From: Thermoproteota archaeon
GTDB taxonomy: Archaea > Thermoproteota > Methanomethylicia > Nezhaarchaeales > WYZ-LMO8
Direction: 5' to 3'
DNA: 5,740 nt
Assembly (NCBI GenBank): GCA_011605835.1
Contig: JAAOZJ010000070.1
Span: forward strand, 1-5,740
Position numbers and translations under genes: made by a program. Shown piece after piece: positions 5,620 to 5,740 of this stretch (the first letter of the stretch is position 1; every line of letters begins with the position of its first letter). The notes below the pieces were generated by a model that worked only from the letters and a program-made list of their open reading frames with translations, was not told the DNA's origin and ran no database searches.

Positions 5620-5740
5620 TCGACTTCCTCGGCCCTCGCCTCTTCCTTTAGCTCGCTTTCGATCACCGCCTCAATCCCCTTGAGGGCCCTCTCGGCCTCC
5701 GCCAGCTCTACGTTTCGGGCGGACTTGACGAGATTTGCCA
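5613..5740 (-). CDS. C-terminal fragment of an unidentified acidic helical protein
   Basis: A leftward frame is open from the right edge to a TGA at 5613-5615 and encodes the last 42 residues of a protein. The sequence begins ANLVKSARNVELAEAERALK and ends EEARAEEVEY. It is rich in Glu, Ala, Lys and Arg with hydrophobic residues every three to four positions (L, V, A, L, I, V, I, L), so it should form an amphipathic helix or coiled coil with an acidic tail. Codons (GAG, AAG, AGG, GCC, CTC) match the neighbouring genes, supporting real coding. The edge codon reads xTG, so it could be a start codon of a very small protein or simply an internal Met, Val or Leu. I cannot assign a family. Its end lies 19 nt from the convergent ADH stop. 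Confidence 0.6.
   Translation of the reverse strand, partial: ANLVKSARNVELAEAERALKGIEAVIESELKEEARAEEVEY

Overview
The window looks like a piece of a thermophilic archaeal chromosome, most likely from the TACK side (Thermoproteota, Korarchaeota, Aigarchaeota or Bathyarchaeia relatives). This is inferred from the gene content: an archaeal-type 6-phospho-3-hexuloisomerase, CofD of coenzyme F420 synthesis, a stand-alone DRTGG/BioD-like protein and a TM1367-type cyclophilin-like protein. Heavy use of AGG/AGA arginine codons, very short spacers and A/T-rich TATA-like boxes just upstream of starts agree with it. The exact lineage cannot be read from the sequence.

Layout, left to right: the 3' part of a BioD-like/DRTGG 'phosphotransacetylase-family' gene (+, cut by the left edge); 6-phospho-3-hexuloisomerase hxlB (-), convergent with it; a 163-nt divergent promoter region; a COG1926-type phosphoribosyltransferase and a small unrecognised tyrosine-rich protein (+, probable two-gene operon); then, convergent and overlapping by 8 nt, a leftward pair read as cofD followed by a cyclophilin-like gene, joined by an ATGA overlap; a 172-nt divergent promoter region; an iron-containing alcohol dehydrogenase with a TTG start (+); and the C-terminal end of an unidentified acidic helical protein (-), cut by the right edge.

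Functionally this is mostly central and cofactor metabolism. HxlB, with a hexulose-phosphate synthase outside the window, would supply ribulose 5-phosphate from fructose 6-phosphate, which feeds PRPP; the divergent neighbour carries a PRPP-binding motif. CofD makes the F420-0 backbone. The Fe-ADH is a NAD(P)-type oxidoreductase of unknown substrate. I see no mobile element, CRISPR array, rRNA, tRNA or defence system. The less ordinary points are the coupling of cofD to a cyclophilin-like gene, the tyrosine-rich orphan, and hairpin-forming sequences at two of the three convergent gene junctions.
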